This document shows, in pieces, positions 14,319 through 23,499 of a stretch of 64,000 nucleotides of DNA (the stretch's first letter is position 1; each line of letters opens with the position of its first letter). A program made the translations under genes and the position numbers. The stretch spans positions 248,001 through 312,000 of the forward strand of contig NZ_JAGETY010000004.1 in NCBI RefSeq assembly GCF_017571525.1, written 5' to 3'. A model generated the notes under the pieces. It was given only the letters and a program-made list of their open reading frames with translations. It had not been told where the DNA came from and did not search any database. This stretch comes from Hymenobacter sp. BT559. Its GTDB lineage: Bacteria > Bacteroidota > Bacteroidia > Cytophagales > Hymenobacteraceae.

Positions 14319-16457
14319 ATGCGCCTGCTTCCATTACTCTTATTGTTGAGCAGCTGGGCGGCCCCGGCCCAGGCACAATTACCGGCTTTGCTGCAGGCGT
14401 ATGCGCGCACCAGCGCCGTGCCGGGGCGCGAGGAAGAAGCTAGCCGCTTTATAACCGAATTGTTTAAGGCCGGCACCCTGCGCACGGACCGCCTTGGCAA
14501 CCTGGTGCTGGTGGTGGGCAGTGGCAGCCCGCGCCGGCTGCTGGTGGCGCCGCTCGACGAGCCGGGCTACGTGGTGAGCCAGATTCAGGCCAATGGCTAC
14601 CTGCGGGTAGCGCCGGTGGGTGGGGGCGCCACGGGCGCGCTGTACCATCAGTTTTTGGAAGGGCACGACGTGCGCATTGGCACGGCCAGCGGGCCGCGCA
14701 ATGGTATTTCGGGCGTGCCCTCGTCGCACTACGACAACCTGCGGGCTACGCCCGAGCGCACCCTGGCCCCCTTTTCGTGGCAGGCAGCTTATTTGGATGC
14801 AGGCGCGGGCTCGGCGGCAGCCGTGGCACAGCAGGGCATTCGGCTGCTAGACCCCGTAACGCTCGAAAAAAAGCCCGTGCTGGTGGGCCAGCAGTGGGTA
14901 GCCGCGCCGGCCATGCGCGAAAAGGCCGCCGCCGTGGCGCTGGCTACCGCCGCCCAGTCCCTGCTGGCTGCGCCGCCCGCCGGCACCACGGTCATCGCCT
15001 GGACAACCCTCGACCTGCTCAATGGCAAGGGCTTTGAGGCCGTAGCCAATCAATATGGCCCCTTCAAAGAGGTGTACCGATTCGACCGCAATCTGGAAGC
15101 CGAGCCCTCTGGCACCGGCCAGTTTTTAGCTGACCAGGAGTTCTCCTCCTTACCCGGCCAAATTCTGGCCACGCCCACCCGGGCAGCCCGCAAGCCAGTA
15201 CTGCCCAATGCCCAACTTGCTGCTGCCCACACCTACCTGCTAGGCCTGCCCGCCCGCTACGCCCACACGCCCGTCGAGGCTGTGGCCGTGGCCGATGTGC
15301 AGCAGCTCATCAGGGCGTGGCTGGCGGCAGCGGGCGCACCGGGCGCCACGGTAGCCACCGTGGCTAGCCCCCCTGCCGTGCCAAAACCGCCTGCGCCCGC
15401 CCCCACGCCCGAAGCCCAGCTCTTGGCCGGCCTGGTGGGCCAGTACGGCGTGAGCACGGCCGAGACACCAGTTCGCGAGTTCATCGCCAAGCAGCTACCA
15501 GCCTGGGCCAAGCCCACTATAGACCAGGCCGGTAACCTTATTTTGAACTTCGGCCAGGGCAAGAAGCACCTCGTCTTCGTGGCTCACATGGACGAGGTAG
15601 GCTTCGTAGTCGATTCTATTCGGCCCGATGGGCGGCTGGTGCTCAGCCTGAAGGGCGGCGCGTTTCCGTGGCTGTGGGAGGCGCAGCCGGCCCTGCTGCA
15701 CCGCCCGGGCCAAGCCGATGTGCCAGCCGTGTTTGAGCCCCGCCCGCAGTATCTGAGCGCTACTAAGCGGGCTGCGGCCGCTATGCCCACCGTGTTTGCG
15801 GGCTACGCCTCGGCGCAGCAGGCGCGGGCGGCGGGCATCGAGCCGGGCCGCACCACCGTGACCATGCCCAAGGCGCTGCGCCCGCTAGGCCCCACCCGGG
15901 CCGCCGCCCGCGGCCTCGACGACCGCGTGGGCTGCGCGGCCCTGCTGCTGAGCCTGCGCCACCTCGACCCCGCCAAGCTGCCCTGCCGCGTCACCTATGT
16001 GTGGTCGACGGGCGAGGAAATCGGCCTGCTGGGTTCAGCCTTTGCCGCCCAGAGCCTGCGCGACGCCAACGTGGTGTACCCGATTGACACCTTCGTGTCG
16101 TCGGACGCGCCGCAGGAGTCGCCTGCCTTTGGCTACTGCCCGCTCGGGCAGGGCGCGGTCATTCGGGTAGTCGAGAGCATCAATTTTGCGCGGCGCGACC
16201 TGGTGCAGGGCGTGCACGCGCTGGCCGACCGCCAGCATATTGCTATTCAAGAGGGTATGACGGTGGGCGGCACCGACGGGCTGGAGTTTATGAACTACGG
16301 TATTCCGTCGGTACCGCTGTCGTGGCCCGGCCGCTACTCCCACTCGCCCGTAGAAGTGCTCGACTACCGCGACATGGCCAGCCTGGTGCGCCTGCTCGGC
16401 GCGCTGCAAGCCGAGGCCCCGGCCACCAAGCCCGGCCGCCCCACCCACCGCCCCTAA
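14319..16457 (+). CDS. Secreted tandem M42-family metallopeptidase with degenerate N-terminal copy
   Basis: A 712-residue protein with a signal peptide (about 1-20, ending AQA) and two M42-like domains. The C-terminal domain (about 365-700) has the expected metal and catalytic residues: VAHMDEVGFV (His423), GLDDRVG (Asp534), STGEEIGLLG (Glu566/Glu567), SSDAP (Asp596) and RYSHSPVE (His675). The N-terminal domain (about 21-345) repeats the same order, but has VAPLDEPGYV (His replaced by Pro78) and LDLLNGKGFE in place of the Glu-Glu motif. It keeps RYAHTPVE (His315). A Pro/Ala linker joins them. Usual M42 enzymes are single-domain, cytosolic and about 350 residues. It lies between menF and menD, 8 bp before menD, so it is probably co-transcribed, although no link to menaquinone is known. 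Confidence 0.88.
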   Translation: MRLLPLLLLLSSWAAPAQAQLPALLQAYARTSAVPGREEEASRFITELFKAGTLRTDRLGNLVLVVGSGSPRRLLVAPLDEPGYVVSQIQANGYLRVAPVGGGATGALYHQFLEGHDVRIGTASGPRNGISGVPSSHYDNLRATPERTLAPFSWQAAYLDAGAGSAAAVAQQGIRLLDPVTLEKKPVLVGQQWVAAPAMREKAAAVALATAAQSLLAAPPAGTTVIAWTTLDLLNGKGFEAVANQYGPFKEVYRFDRNLEAEPSGTGQFLADQEFSSLPGQILATPTRAARKPVLPNAQLAAAHTYLLGLPARYAHTPVEAVAVADVQQLIRAWLAAAGAPGATVATVASPPAVPKPPAPAPTPEAQLLAGLVGQYGVSTAETPVREFIAKQLPAWAKPTIDQAGNLILNFGQGKKHLVFVAHMDEVGFVVDSIRPDGRLVLSLKGGAFPWLWEAQPALLHRPGQADVPAVFEPRPQYLSATKRAAAAMPTVFAGYASAQQARAAGIEPGRTTVTMPKALRPLGPTRAAARGLDDRVGCAALLLSLRHLDPAKLPCRVTYVWSTGEEIGLLGSAFAAQSLRDANVVYPIDTFVSSDAPQESPAFGYCPLGQGAVIRVVESINFARRDLVQGVHALADRQHIAIQEGMTVGGTDGLEFMNYGIPSVPLSWPGRYSHSPVEVLDYRDMASLVRLLGALQAEAPATKPGRPTHRP

Positions 16458-16465
16458 CCGACTTC

Positions 16466-18283
16466 ATGAACCCACTCCAAGCCGTTTTCAACATCGCCGA
16501 AATCTGCGCCCGGCACGGTATTACTGACGTTATTCTGTCGCCGGGCTCGCGCTCGGCGCCACTCACGCTGGCGTTTGCGCGCCACCCGGCCTACCAGGGC
16601 CTGCTGCGCGTGGTGCCCGACGAGCGCGCGGCCGCTTTCATCGGGCTGGGCATTGCGCAGGCCACGCGGCGGCCGGTGGTGCTGGTGTGCACCAGCGGCA
16701 CAGCCGGCCTCAACTATGCGCCAGCCGTGGCGGAGGCCTTTTTTCAGCAAATTCCGCTGTTAATTCTCACCGCCGACCGCCCGCCCGAATGGATAGACCA
16801 GCTCGACGGCCAGACCATCCGGCAGCGCAATCTCTACGGCGCACACGCCAAGGGCACCTTCGACTTCCCGGCCGATACCTCGCACGCCGACGCCAAGTGG
16901 CACGCCGAGCGGATTATCAATGAAGCTATTAACCTGACCCTAGCGGGCCCCGCCGGCCCGGTGCACGTGAATGTGCCACTGCGCGAGCCTTTTTACCCCA
17001 AGGCCGGCGAAGAAGTAGCATATGAGGCCAGCGTCAAGATTATCCGCGACGAGCACGCCACTACCACCCTGCCTCCCGGCGAGATTCTGGACTTGCGCCG
17101 GCGGCTGCGCGATGCCGGGCAGGTGCTGGTAGTAGCAGGCCAGCAGGCCGGGCAGGCCAGCCTCACGGCCGCGCTTTACGAGTTTGCCGCCGTGCGCCAG
17201 CTGCCCGTGGTGGCCGACAGCATCGCCAATCTGCAAGACGTGCCGGCCGTGCGTAGGCAGGATATTTTTCTGGCGGGCTTGTCTAAAGAGCAGAAGGAGT
17301 CCCTCAAGCCCGACTTGCTCATCACCTTTGGCCAGTCGCTGATTTCTAAGGCGTTAAAGCTGTTTTTGCGCGAAGCTTCCCCGGCCCAGCACTGGCATTT
17401 GCAGGCTAGCGGCGAGGCTGCCGATACCTTTCGCAGCCTCACCCGGGTTATTCGGGTGGCGCCGACGGTGTTTTTTCAGCAGCTTACCGCTTCCGAAACC
17501 AAAGACTACAACCGGGCCGAAAGCCTTGGCCCTGGCTACTTTCTCAGCCTGCGCGAAGCCCAAAAGGTGACGGAGGACACCGCGCTGGCCGAAAGCCCGG
17601 ATGCCCCGGCCGCCCCTAGCCTGACGTGGCAACAGGCCGACAGCCTGGCGGCTAACTTCCTGGCTCGCTTTTTTGCCGCCGAAGGCCAGCCGTTCAACGA
17701 GTTTTCGGCCATGCAGCGGGCGTTGGCCAGCCTGCCCGAGGGCACCGCCCTGCACCTGGCCAACAGCATGGCCGTGCGCTACGCCAACATTATCGGCCTG
17801 CCCGAGGGCAAGCAAGTAGCGGTGTTTGCCAACCGTGGCACCAGCGGCATCGACGGCTGCACCAGCACGGCCGTGGGGGCGGCCCTGGCCCAGCCCGAGC
17901 GGCCGGTGGTGCTACTGACCGGTGACGTGGCGTTTTTCTACGACCGCAACGCCTTCTGGCACAACTACCCCGCGCCCAACCTGCGGGTGGTGCTCTTCAA
18001 CAACCACGGTGGCGGCATTTTCCGGCTCATCGACGGACCGCGCCAGCAGCCCGAGCTCGACGAGTTTTTTGAAACTCATCAGGCACTTACGGCCGAAAAC
18101 CTGTGCCGCGATTTTAAGCTGCGCTATTTGCCCGTTTCATCTTTTGCTGAACTTGAAGCCGCGCTACCGGTTTTCTTTGCGGCCGAAAGCGGCGCGGCAG
18201 TGCTGGAAATCTTTACCGATTCCAAAACCAACGCGGCGTTTTTTGAAGAATACCGTACCGCTGTTAAGCAAGCTTTTTCTTAA
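16466..18283 (+). CDS. menD: MenD, SEPHCHC synthase (thiamine-diphosphate enzyme)
   Basis: Joins isochorismate and 2-oxoglutarate in the second step of menaquinone synthesis. The start [20 protein letters not shown] and the following [15 protein letters not shown] are the MenD signature, with a TPP-type N-terminal domain. [18 protein letters not shown] followed by [12 protein letters not shown] is the diphosphate/Mg site in the C-terminal domain. Length 605 exceeds E. coli MenD at 556 but is common in Bacteroidota. The frame is open upstream to 16322 inside the peptidase gene; the ATG at 16466, 8 bp after the peptidase stop, is the real start. Confidence 0.96.
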   Translation: MNPLQAVFNIAEICARHGITDVILSPGSRSAPLTLAFARHPAYQGLLRVVPDERAAAFIGLGIAQATRRPVVLVCTSGTAGLNYAPAVAEAFFQQIPLLILTADRPPEWIDQLDGQTIRQRNLYGAHAKGTFDFPADTSHADAKWHAERIINEAINLTLAGPAGPVHVNVPLREPFYPKAGEEVAYEASVKIIRDEHATTTLPPGEILDLRRRLRDAGQVLVVAGQQAGQASLTAALYEFAAVRQLPVVADSIANLQDVPAVRRQDIFLAGLSKEQKESLKPDLLITFGQSLISKALKLFLREASPAQHWHLQASGEAADTFRSLTRVIRVAPTVFFQQLTASETKDYNRAESLGPGYFLSLREAQKVTEDTALAESPDAPAAPSLTWQQADSLAANFLARFFAAEGQPFNEFSAMQRALASLPEGTALHLANSMAVRYANIIGLPEGKQVAVFANRGTSGIDGCTSTAVGAALAQPERPVVLLTGDVAFFYDRNAFWHNYPAPNLRVVLFNNHGGGIFRLIDGPRQQPELDEFFETHQALTAENLCRDFKLRYLPVSSFAELEAALPVFFAAESGAAVLEIFTDSKTNAAFFEEYRTAVKQAFS

Positions 18284-18312
18284 CTATTTCAGCGCACCTT
18301 ATTTCATTTTTT

Positions 18313-19137
18313 ATGCCCGAACCCATTCAGTGGACGCCCATTAAGGAGTTCCAGGAAATCCTTTTCTCCCAGCACGGAGGCATCGCTAAAATCAGCATCA
18401 ACCGGCCGCAGGTGCACAATGCCTTCACGCCGCTCACGGTGCAGGAAATGATTGAGGCGATGGATATTTGCCGCAATCGCTCCGATATCGGCGTCATCAT
18501 CTTCACCGGCGAGGGCGGCCAGGCGTTCTGCTCGGGCGGCGACCAGAGCGTGCGCGGGCACGGCGGCTACGTAGGCGAGGACACTGTGCCGCGCCTCAAC
18601 GTGCTCGACTTGCAGAAGATGATTCGCAGCATTCCGAAGCCCGTGATTGCCATGGTAGCGGGCTGGGCTATTGGCGGCGGCCACGTGTTGCACGTGGTCT
18701 GCGACCTGACCATCGCGGCCGATAACGCCCGCTTCGGCCAGACCGGCCCCAAGGTGGGCTCGTTCGACGGCGGCTTTGGGGCTAGCTACCTGGCGCGCAT
18801 CGTGGGCCAGAAGAAAGCCCGCGAAATCTGGTTTCTCTGCGACCAGTACAACGCCCAGGAAGCCCTCGATATGGGCCTGGTGAACAAAGTAGTACCGCTC
18901 GACAAGCTCGAAGAAACCACCCTGCAATGGTGCGACAAAATCTTGCAAAAGAGCCCGCTAGCCCTGCGTATGCTCAAATCGAGCTTCAACGCTGAGCTCG
19001 ATGGCCAGGCTGGTATTCAGGAGCTGGCCGGCAACGCCACGCTGCTCTACTACCTCTCCGACGAGGCTAAGGAGGGCAAAAATGCCTTCCTCGAAAAGCG
19101 TAAGCCCGATTTTGATAAGTTTCCGAAGTTTCCGTAG
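18313..19137 (+). CDS. menB: 1,4-dihydroxy-2-naphthoyl-CoA synthase MenB
   Basis: A crotonase-family ring-closing enzyme of menaquinone synthesis, 274 residues. [39 protein letters not shown] and [20 protein letters not shown] are MenB signatures, and [20 protein letters not shown] carries the conserved Asp/Gly loop. The C-terminal [16 protein letters not shown] is typical. It begins 29 bp after menD and is followed by a strong terminator, so it closes the thioesterase-menF-peptidase-menD-menB transcription unit. Confidence 0.97.
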   Translation: MPEPIQWTPIKEFQEILFSQHGGIAKISINRPQVHNAFTPLTVQEMIEAMDICRNRSDIGVIIFTGEGGQAFCSGGDQSVRGHGGYVGEDTVPRLNVLDLQKMIRSIPKPVIAMVAGWAIGGGHVLHVVCDLTIAADNARFGQTGPKVGSFDGGFGASYLARIVGQKKAREIWFLCDQYNAQEALDMGLVNKVVPLDKLEETTLQWCDKILQKSPLALRMLKSSFNAELDGQAGIQELAGNATLLYYLSDEAKEGKNAFLEKRKPDFDKFPKFP

Positions 19138-19154
19138 GCCAGAGCTACTCTTTG

Positions 19155-19197
19155 AAAAAGTGCGCCACCCCGGCTAGGCCGGGGTGGCGCACTTTTT
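19155..19197 (+). terminator. Strong terminator after menB
   Basis: A 20-bp perfect stem (AAAAAGTGCGCCACCCCGGC with its reverse complement) closes a 3-nt TAG loop and is followed by a T run. It may act in both directions. Confidence 0.92.
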
Positions 19198-19306
19198 TTA
19201 GCCAAGCCAACCAAAGATTACCCAGCAGATAACCGCCTGGGCGGCCCCGCAGTATAAGCCTTCAAAACACCTCTTTCTACGTTTTTTACTAAAAAATGAG
19301 CGCACG

Positions 19307-19678
19307 ATGAAGGAAATGCACAAAGTAAAATGGCTAAAAGAACCTGAAAAGCACGACTATGCAGCAGCTTATTCGTATCTGAGCCTGATATATAAACCAG
19401 GAATGTCCAAAAAGCTCGTGAAGGAGCTACAGGATGCTGACCTGGAGAGCTTTAAGGCTAAGGATATTTTTCGTGCCTCTGCGCTGCCGCTGCTCGGCAT
19501 CAGCAATTACCACGTCGAGCAATACTATGCCAAGCTGACGCATAGCGAGAAAATATCACCGATACTGCTGGTGCGCGACACCGCGCACGGGCGCGTTGTC
19601 ATTGCCGATGGCTACCACCGCCTATGCGCCGTGTATGCCATAGATGAGGACGCGAACATCCCGTGCAAAATTGTGTAG
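19307..19678 (+). CDS. Stand-alone ParB/Srx-like domain protein
   Basis: A 123-residue protein. The C-terminal half, ISPILLVRD then GRVVIADGYHRLCAVYAI, matches the ParB/sulfiredoxin-like fold with a degenerate DGxHR motif (ADGYHR). The N-terminal 60 residues are helical and charged. There is no HTH or chromosome-partition context. Stand-alone proteins of this fold include nucleases, ATP-using kinases and enzymes of unknown role; I cannot choose among them. Its codons are more AT-rich than those of menB. It forms part of the insert that separates menB from menE. Confidence 0.65.
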   Translation: MKEMHKVKWLKEPEKHDYAAAYSYLSLIYKPGMSKKLVKELQDADLESFKAKDIFRASALPLLGISNYHVEQYYAKLTHSEKISPILLVRDTAHGRVVIADGYHRLCAVYAIDEDANIPCKIV

Positions 19679-19719
19679 TACTCAACAAGATACGGCTCTC
19701 AGAAGTGTACTAAGGGCTA

Positions 19720-19911
19720 CTAGAAGCTAAAGCCCAGCGCGTGCAGGCAGGCGCACCAGCTGAAGAAGTAGCGGCGCGATTCGTGCTTGCGCCATTTCTT
19801 TATGGCTTTGGCACGGGCCTTTACTTCGTCGCGCGTGAAGCAGGGGGCGGCTGGGGCAACAGGAGCAGCAACTGGAGCTACGGCAGCAAACGGAAGCGAT
19901 AACGTAGTCAT
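19720..19911 (-). CDS. Small basic hypothetical protein
   Basis: A 63-residue protein if started at the ATG at 19911 (MTTLSLPFAAVAPVAAPVAP). It has an Ala/Pro/Val-rich N-terminus and a basic C-terminal half (RDEVKARAKAIKKWRKHESR) ending in aromatic and Cys residues. The frame is open to 19989. It is divergent from the alpha-amylase gene. No family is recognised; coding status is plausible but unproven. Confidence 0.45.
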   Translation of the reverse strand: MTTLSLPFAAVAPVAAPVAPAAPCFTRDEVKARAKAIKKWRKHESRRYFFSWCACLHALGFSF

Positions 19912-20040
19912 GGCAGTAGGCGCTTGGTGATGTGTAAGTATACGATGCCCGAACGAAAAAAGCAAGTACTCACTCACTATACTTTCCAATTAAGGGCGTT
20001 AAGCTGCCGTAATTTGTTCCTACTACGTCTCCTTACTCCG

Positions 20041-21390
20041 ATGAGAAAGTATCTGCTACTGGTGCTGTTGAGCGCCTGTGCGCTTTCGCAGGCGTTTGGG
20101 CAGGCTACTGCCGTGCCCGCCCGGCCCCTCACCCACCCTGCCTGGATTGAGCAAGGCAATATCTACGAGGTGAATGTGCGCCAGTACACGCCCGAGGGCA
20201 CGCTCAACGCCTTCGCCAAGCACCTCGACCGCCTAAAGGCGATGGGCGTAGAAACGCTGTGGTTTATGCCCCTCAATCCTATCAGCAAGGTGGGCCGCAA
20301 GGGTAGCCTGGGCAGCTATTACGCCGTAGCCGACTACACCAAACTTAACCCCGAGTTTGGCACCATGGCCGACTGGCAGCGCCTGGTGAAAGCCGCGCAT
20401 GCCAAAGGCCTGAAGGTGATTATCGACTGGGTGCCCAACCACACCGGCGCCGACAATCGCTGGCTAGCCCAGCACCCTGGCTTTTTTGTGAAGAACAAGG
20501 AGGGCCAGCCCGCCGTGGCCTTCGACTGGGACGATACCAAACAGCTCGACTATAAAAACCCGGAGATGCAGGACAGCATGATTGCGGCCATGCGCTACTG
20601 GGTGAAAAGCAGCGACATCGACGGCTTTCGCTGCGACGTAGCCTGGAACGTACCGGCTAGCTTCTGGCGGCGCGCCATCCCGACGCTACGCCAAGGCAAA
20701 AACCTGTTTATGCTGGCCGAGGGCGACAGTGCCTACCTGCCCCAGAGTGGCTTCGATGCGGTGTACCCCTGGCACATGTTTCATGCTATGGAAAAGGTGG
20801 CCGCTGGCAAGCGCCCCGCCACGGCGCTCGACAGCATCTGGCGCGAGCAGCAGGCCAAGTATCCCAAGGGCACCATTCAGCTGTACTTTACCAGCAACCA
20901 CGATGAAAATAGCTGGAATAAAGCCGATTATGGCTCTTTTCCGGGCCGGGTGCACGCGCCCTTCGCCGTGTTTACCCAGACCATGGGCAATGGGGTACCG
21001 CTCATTTACAGCGGGCAGGAAGAGCCGGTACTGCGCCCGCTCAAGTTTTTCGATAAGGACCCGATGGCCTTCGGCAAATACCAGCGGGCCAAGCTCTACA
21101 AGACCCTGCTCGACCTGCGCAAGCGCAACCCGGCCCTAGCGGCCGATGCCTCCTTCCGCAAGGTGCACGTGGGCGACGACCGCACCGTGTACGCCTACGT
21201 GCGCGAGAAGGCCGGCAAGAAGGTGCTGGTTATCCTGAACTTATCAAATAAAGAGCAGACTATCAGCGTGAAGGAAAAGGCGCTTCAGGGCAAGCCCTAC
21301 AACCTGTTTATGTATACCAATGAGCCGCTCACGAGCAAGCCGTGGAAGGTGGAACCCTGGGGCTACGTGGTGTACGAGTATGGGCGGTGA
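20041..21390 (+). CDS. Secreted alpha-amylase family glycoside hydrolase (GH13)
   Basis: A 449-residue protein with a signal peptide (MRKYLLLVLLSACALSQAFG). All four GH13 regions are visible: DWVPNHTG, GFRCDVAWNVP (nucleophile Asp199), LMLAEGDS (acid/base Glu227) and TSNHDENSW (Asp288). A short C-terminal beta domain ends WKVEPWGYVVYEYGR. It probably cleaves alpha-1,4-glucans in the periplasm or outside; the exact substrate is unknown. The frame is open from 19924, but the signal peptide begins at 20041. It sits between menB and menE and has no pathway link to them. Confidence 0.93.
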   Translation: MRKYLLLVLLSACALSQAFGQATAVPARPLTHPAWIEQGNIYEVNVRQYTPEGTLNAFAKHLDRLKAMGVETLWFMPLNPISKVGRKGSLGSYYAVADYTKLNPEFGTMADWQRLVKAAHAKGLKVIIDWVPNHTGADNRWLAQHPGFFVKNKEGQPAVAFDWDDTKQLDYKNPEMQDSMIAAMRYWVKSSDIDGFRCDVAWNVPASFWRRAIPTLRQGKNLFMLAEGDSAYLPQSGFDAVYPWHMFHAMEKVAAGKRPATALDSIWREQQAKYPKGTIQLYFTSNHDENSWNKADYGSFPGRVHAPFAVFTQTMGNGVPLIYSGQEEPVLRPLKFFDKDPMAFGKYQRAKLYKTLLDLRKRNPALAADASFRKVHVGDDRTVYAYVREKAGKKVLVILNLSNKEQTISVKEKALQGKPYNLFMYTNEPLTSKPWKVEPWGYVVYEYGR

Positions 21391-21484
21391 TATGCTAGGC
21401 GGCTGGCGCATCTATCTAAGTAGAAGCAGGTGGCTTGCTGACCACGTAGCCGGGTCTAGCGCCGCGGCAGCCTAATTTTGCCCC

Positions 21485-22600
21485 ATGCCCAGCCCCAATC
21501 TCCCCACCTCGCTCCTGCTAAATGGCCGCGAGTTCAGCTACGACAGCATTCAGCAAACGCCTAACCCGCACCTTGACCTCAACGGCTACGAGGCCAAAGT
21601 GCTGGAGCTGCTGCGCCAGTGGCTCACGGGCGCCCACGAGTTTGGGCTGCGCACCTCGGGCAGCACGGGCCAGCCGCAGCTCATCACCCTGAAGCGGCGG
21701 CAGCTGGTGGCCTCGGCCCGGCGCACCGGCGACTACTTCGACCTAGGGCCCGGCGACCGCGCGCTGGTGTGCCTGAACTGCGACTTTATCGGCGGCAAGA
21801 TGATGCTGGTGCGCGGCCTGGAGCGCGACATGCGCCTGACCGTGGTGGAGCCCCACGCCGACCCGTTTGACTTCGTGCCCGCCGAGGCTGAGTTTGACTT
21901 CGCGGCCTTTGTGCCGCTGCAGATGCGGGCCGTGCTGGCCGCCGGGCGGGTTAGCCGGCTCAATAAAATGCGGGCCATCTTGGTGGGTGGCGCGCCCGTG
22001 GAGCCCAGCCTGCTGGCCGAGATTCAGAAGCTGAAAGTGCCGGTGTTTTTGACGTATGGCATGACCGAAACGGCCTCGCACATGGCCTTGCGCCGCCTCA
22101 ATGGCCCGCACGCTAGCCCCTATTACCACGTGCTGCCGGGCCTGCATCTGGGCCAGGACGAGCGCGGCTGCCTCACGGTGCGCGGCGACGTGACCGACGA
22201 CAAGCTCGTGGTGACCAACGACCGCATCGAGCTCATCGACAAGCACACCTTCGACTGGCTGGGCCGGGTTGATTTTGTGATAAACTCGGGCGGCGTGAAG
22301 GTGCAGGCCGAGAAAGTAGAGCTGGTGCTCGATGTGGCCCTGGCCGAGCTGGGCCAGAATCGCCGCACCTTTGTGGCGGGCCGCCCCGACGAGCGCCTCG
22401 GCCAGGCCGTAACGGCCTACGTGGAAGGCGAGCCCCTGGCTAGCCCCCTCGAAAAGCGCCTGCTGGGCTTGCTCACCGCCCGCCTGGGCAAGTATGAGCT
22501 GCCCAAGGCCGTGGTGTACGTGCCCACCTTCAAGGCTACGGCCTCGGGCAAGCTGGACCGGGCGGCCACGCTGCGCGGCACCGAGGCCCCACGCCGCTAG
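21485..22600 (+). CDS. menE: o-succinylbenzoate-CoA ligase MenE (AMP-binding)
   Basis: Adenylate-forming ligase of 371 residues. LRTSGSTGQPQLITLKRRQL is the P-loop motif A3, VFLTYGMTETASHMAL the A5 motif, GRVDFVINSGGVKVQ the A8 hinge, and the C-terminal ATASGKLDRAA carries the catalytic lysine. It is shorter than E. coli MenE (451), as is usual in Bacteroidota. MenE makes OSB-CoA, the substrate of MenB. Its position near menF/menD/menB supports the specific name over a generic acyl-CoA ligase. Confidence 0.9.
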   Translation: MPSPNLPTSLLLNGREFSYDSIQQTPNPHLDLNGYEAKVLELLRQWLTGAHEFGLRTSGSTGQPQLITLKRRQLVASARRTGDYFDLGPGDRALVCLNCDFIGGKMMLVRGLERDMRLTVVEPHADPFDFVPAEAEFDFAAFVPLQMRAVLAAGRVSRLNKMRAILVGGAPVEPSLLAEIQKLKVPVFLTYGMTETASHMALRRLNGPHASPYYHVLPGLHLGQDERGCLTVRGDVTDDKLVVTNDRIELIDKHTFDWLGRVDFVINSGGVKVQAEKVELVLDVALAELGQNRRTFVAGRPDERLGQAVTAYVEGEPLASPLEKRLLGLLTARLGKYELPKAVVYVPTFKATASGKLDRAATLRGTEAPRR

Positions 22601-22631
22601 CCTTATTCACTTGCGCATCAACGATTTGCTT

Positions 22632-23495
22632 ATGCCACCCCTGGCGCGGAAGCGCTACATATTGGGCGGCTTGCTGCTGGCTGGCCTGGCCCGGCCGGGC
22701 CACGTGCTGGCCCAGGTACCCGACTCGACCAGCGCCCCGGTGGCCGCCGATACGGCGGCCGCGCCGGTGGTGGCCCCTAGCAGCAGCGGCGCTAGCGGCC
22801 TGCCGTCGTCGGAGTTTGAAACCTACAATGTGAGCGGGCAGGGCATCCGCTACACGGCGGCGCTTACGGGCATCTACAGCACGGGCACCGTCGAGCGCAT
22901 CTACTTCACTACCAGTCACACGGCCAACCTGGCGCTGGGCCAGCACTGGCTGCTGCCGGCAGCCTTCAACTTCAGCTATGGCAAGCAGGACCGCGTGCTG
23001 CGCGAGCGTGAGGTGCTCGGCCTGTTTACGCCGGCTTACCAAGTGGGCAGGCTGAAATACTACGCCCTGGCCGAGGGCGAGCAAAGCAACCTGCGCGCTA
23101 TCGCGCGGCGCCTGGTGGGCGGCGCGGGGGTGGGCTACCAGTTTTACCTCGACTCGCTGCGCAACGAGGTTAGCCTCAGTCAGTTTTTTCTCTACGAGCA
23201 CACGCAGTACCTCGAAGAGCTGCTGCGCAGGGTGCCGCGCAGCTCAACGCGCCTCAAGCTGCGCCTCAAAAAGGGGCCGGTGGTATTCACGGCGCTGGCT
23301 TTTTACCAGCCCTCGCTGCAAGACGTTACGGGCGACTTTCGGGTGAACTCGACTAGCAGCCTGAACTTTACGGTGAGCCGGCACTTGGCGCTCACGGCTA
23401 CCTACGCCTATTCGTACGAGAGTGTGGCCGTCGAAGGGCGCAGCCCGCTCAACACCAATCTGACGGTGGGCTTTACGTATTCAACTGGCAAATAA
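22632..23495 (+). CDS. DUF481-like outer membrane beta-barrel protein
   Basis: A 287-residue protein with a signal peptide (about 1-27) and a Ser/Ala/Pro-rich spacer. It then has alternating amphipathic strands (HTANLALGQHWLLPAAFNFS, KYYALAEGEQSNLRAIARRL, SLNFTVSRHLALTATYAYSY) and ends on FTYSTGK, as outer-membrane barrels do. The SYGKQDRV...LGLF pattern resembles DUF481 proteins. It starts 31 bp after menE. Its 3' end is only 4 bp from the stop of the convergent next gene. The role is unknown. Confidence 0.75.
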   Translation: MPPLARKRYILGGLLLAGLARPGHVLAQVPDSTSAPVAADTAAAPVVAPSSSGASGLPSSEFETYNVSGQGIRYTAALTGIYSTGTVERIYFTTSHTANLALGQHWLLPAAFNFSYGKQDRVLREREVLGLFTPAYQVGRLKYYALAEGEQSNLRAIARRLVGGAGVGYQFYLDSLRNEVSLSQFFLYEHTQYLEELLRRVPRSSTRLKLRLKKGPVVFTALAFYQPSLQDVTGDFRVNSTSSLNFTVSRHLALTATYAYSYESVAVEGRSPLNTNLTVGFTYSTGK

Positions 23496-23499
23496 GCGC

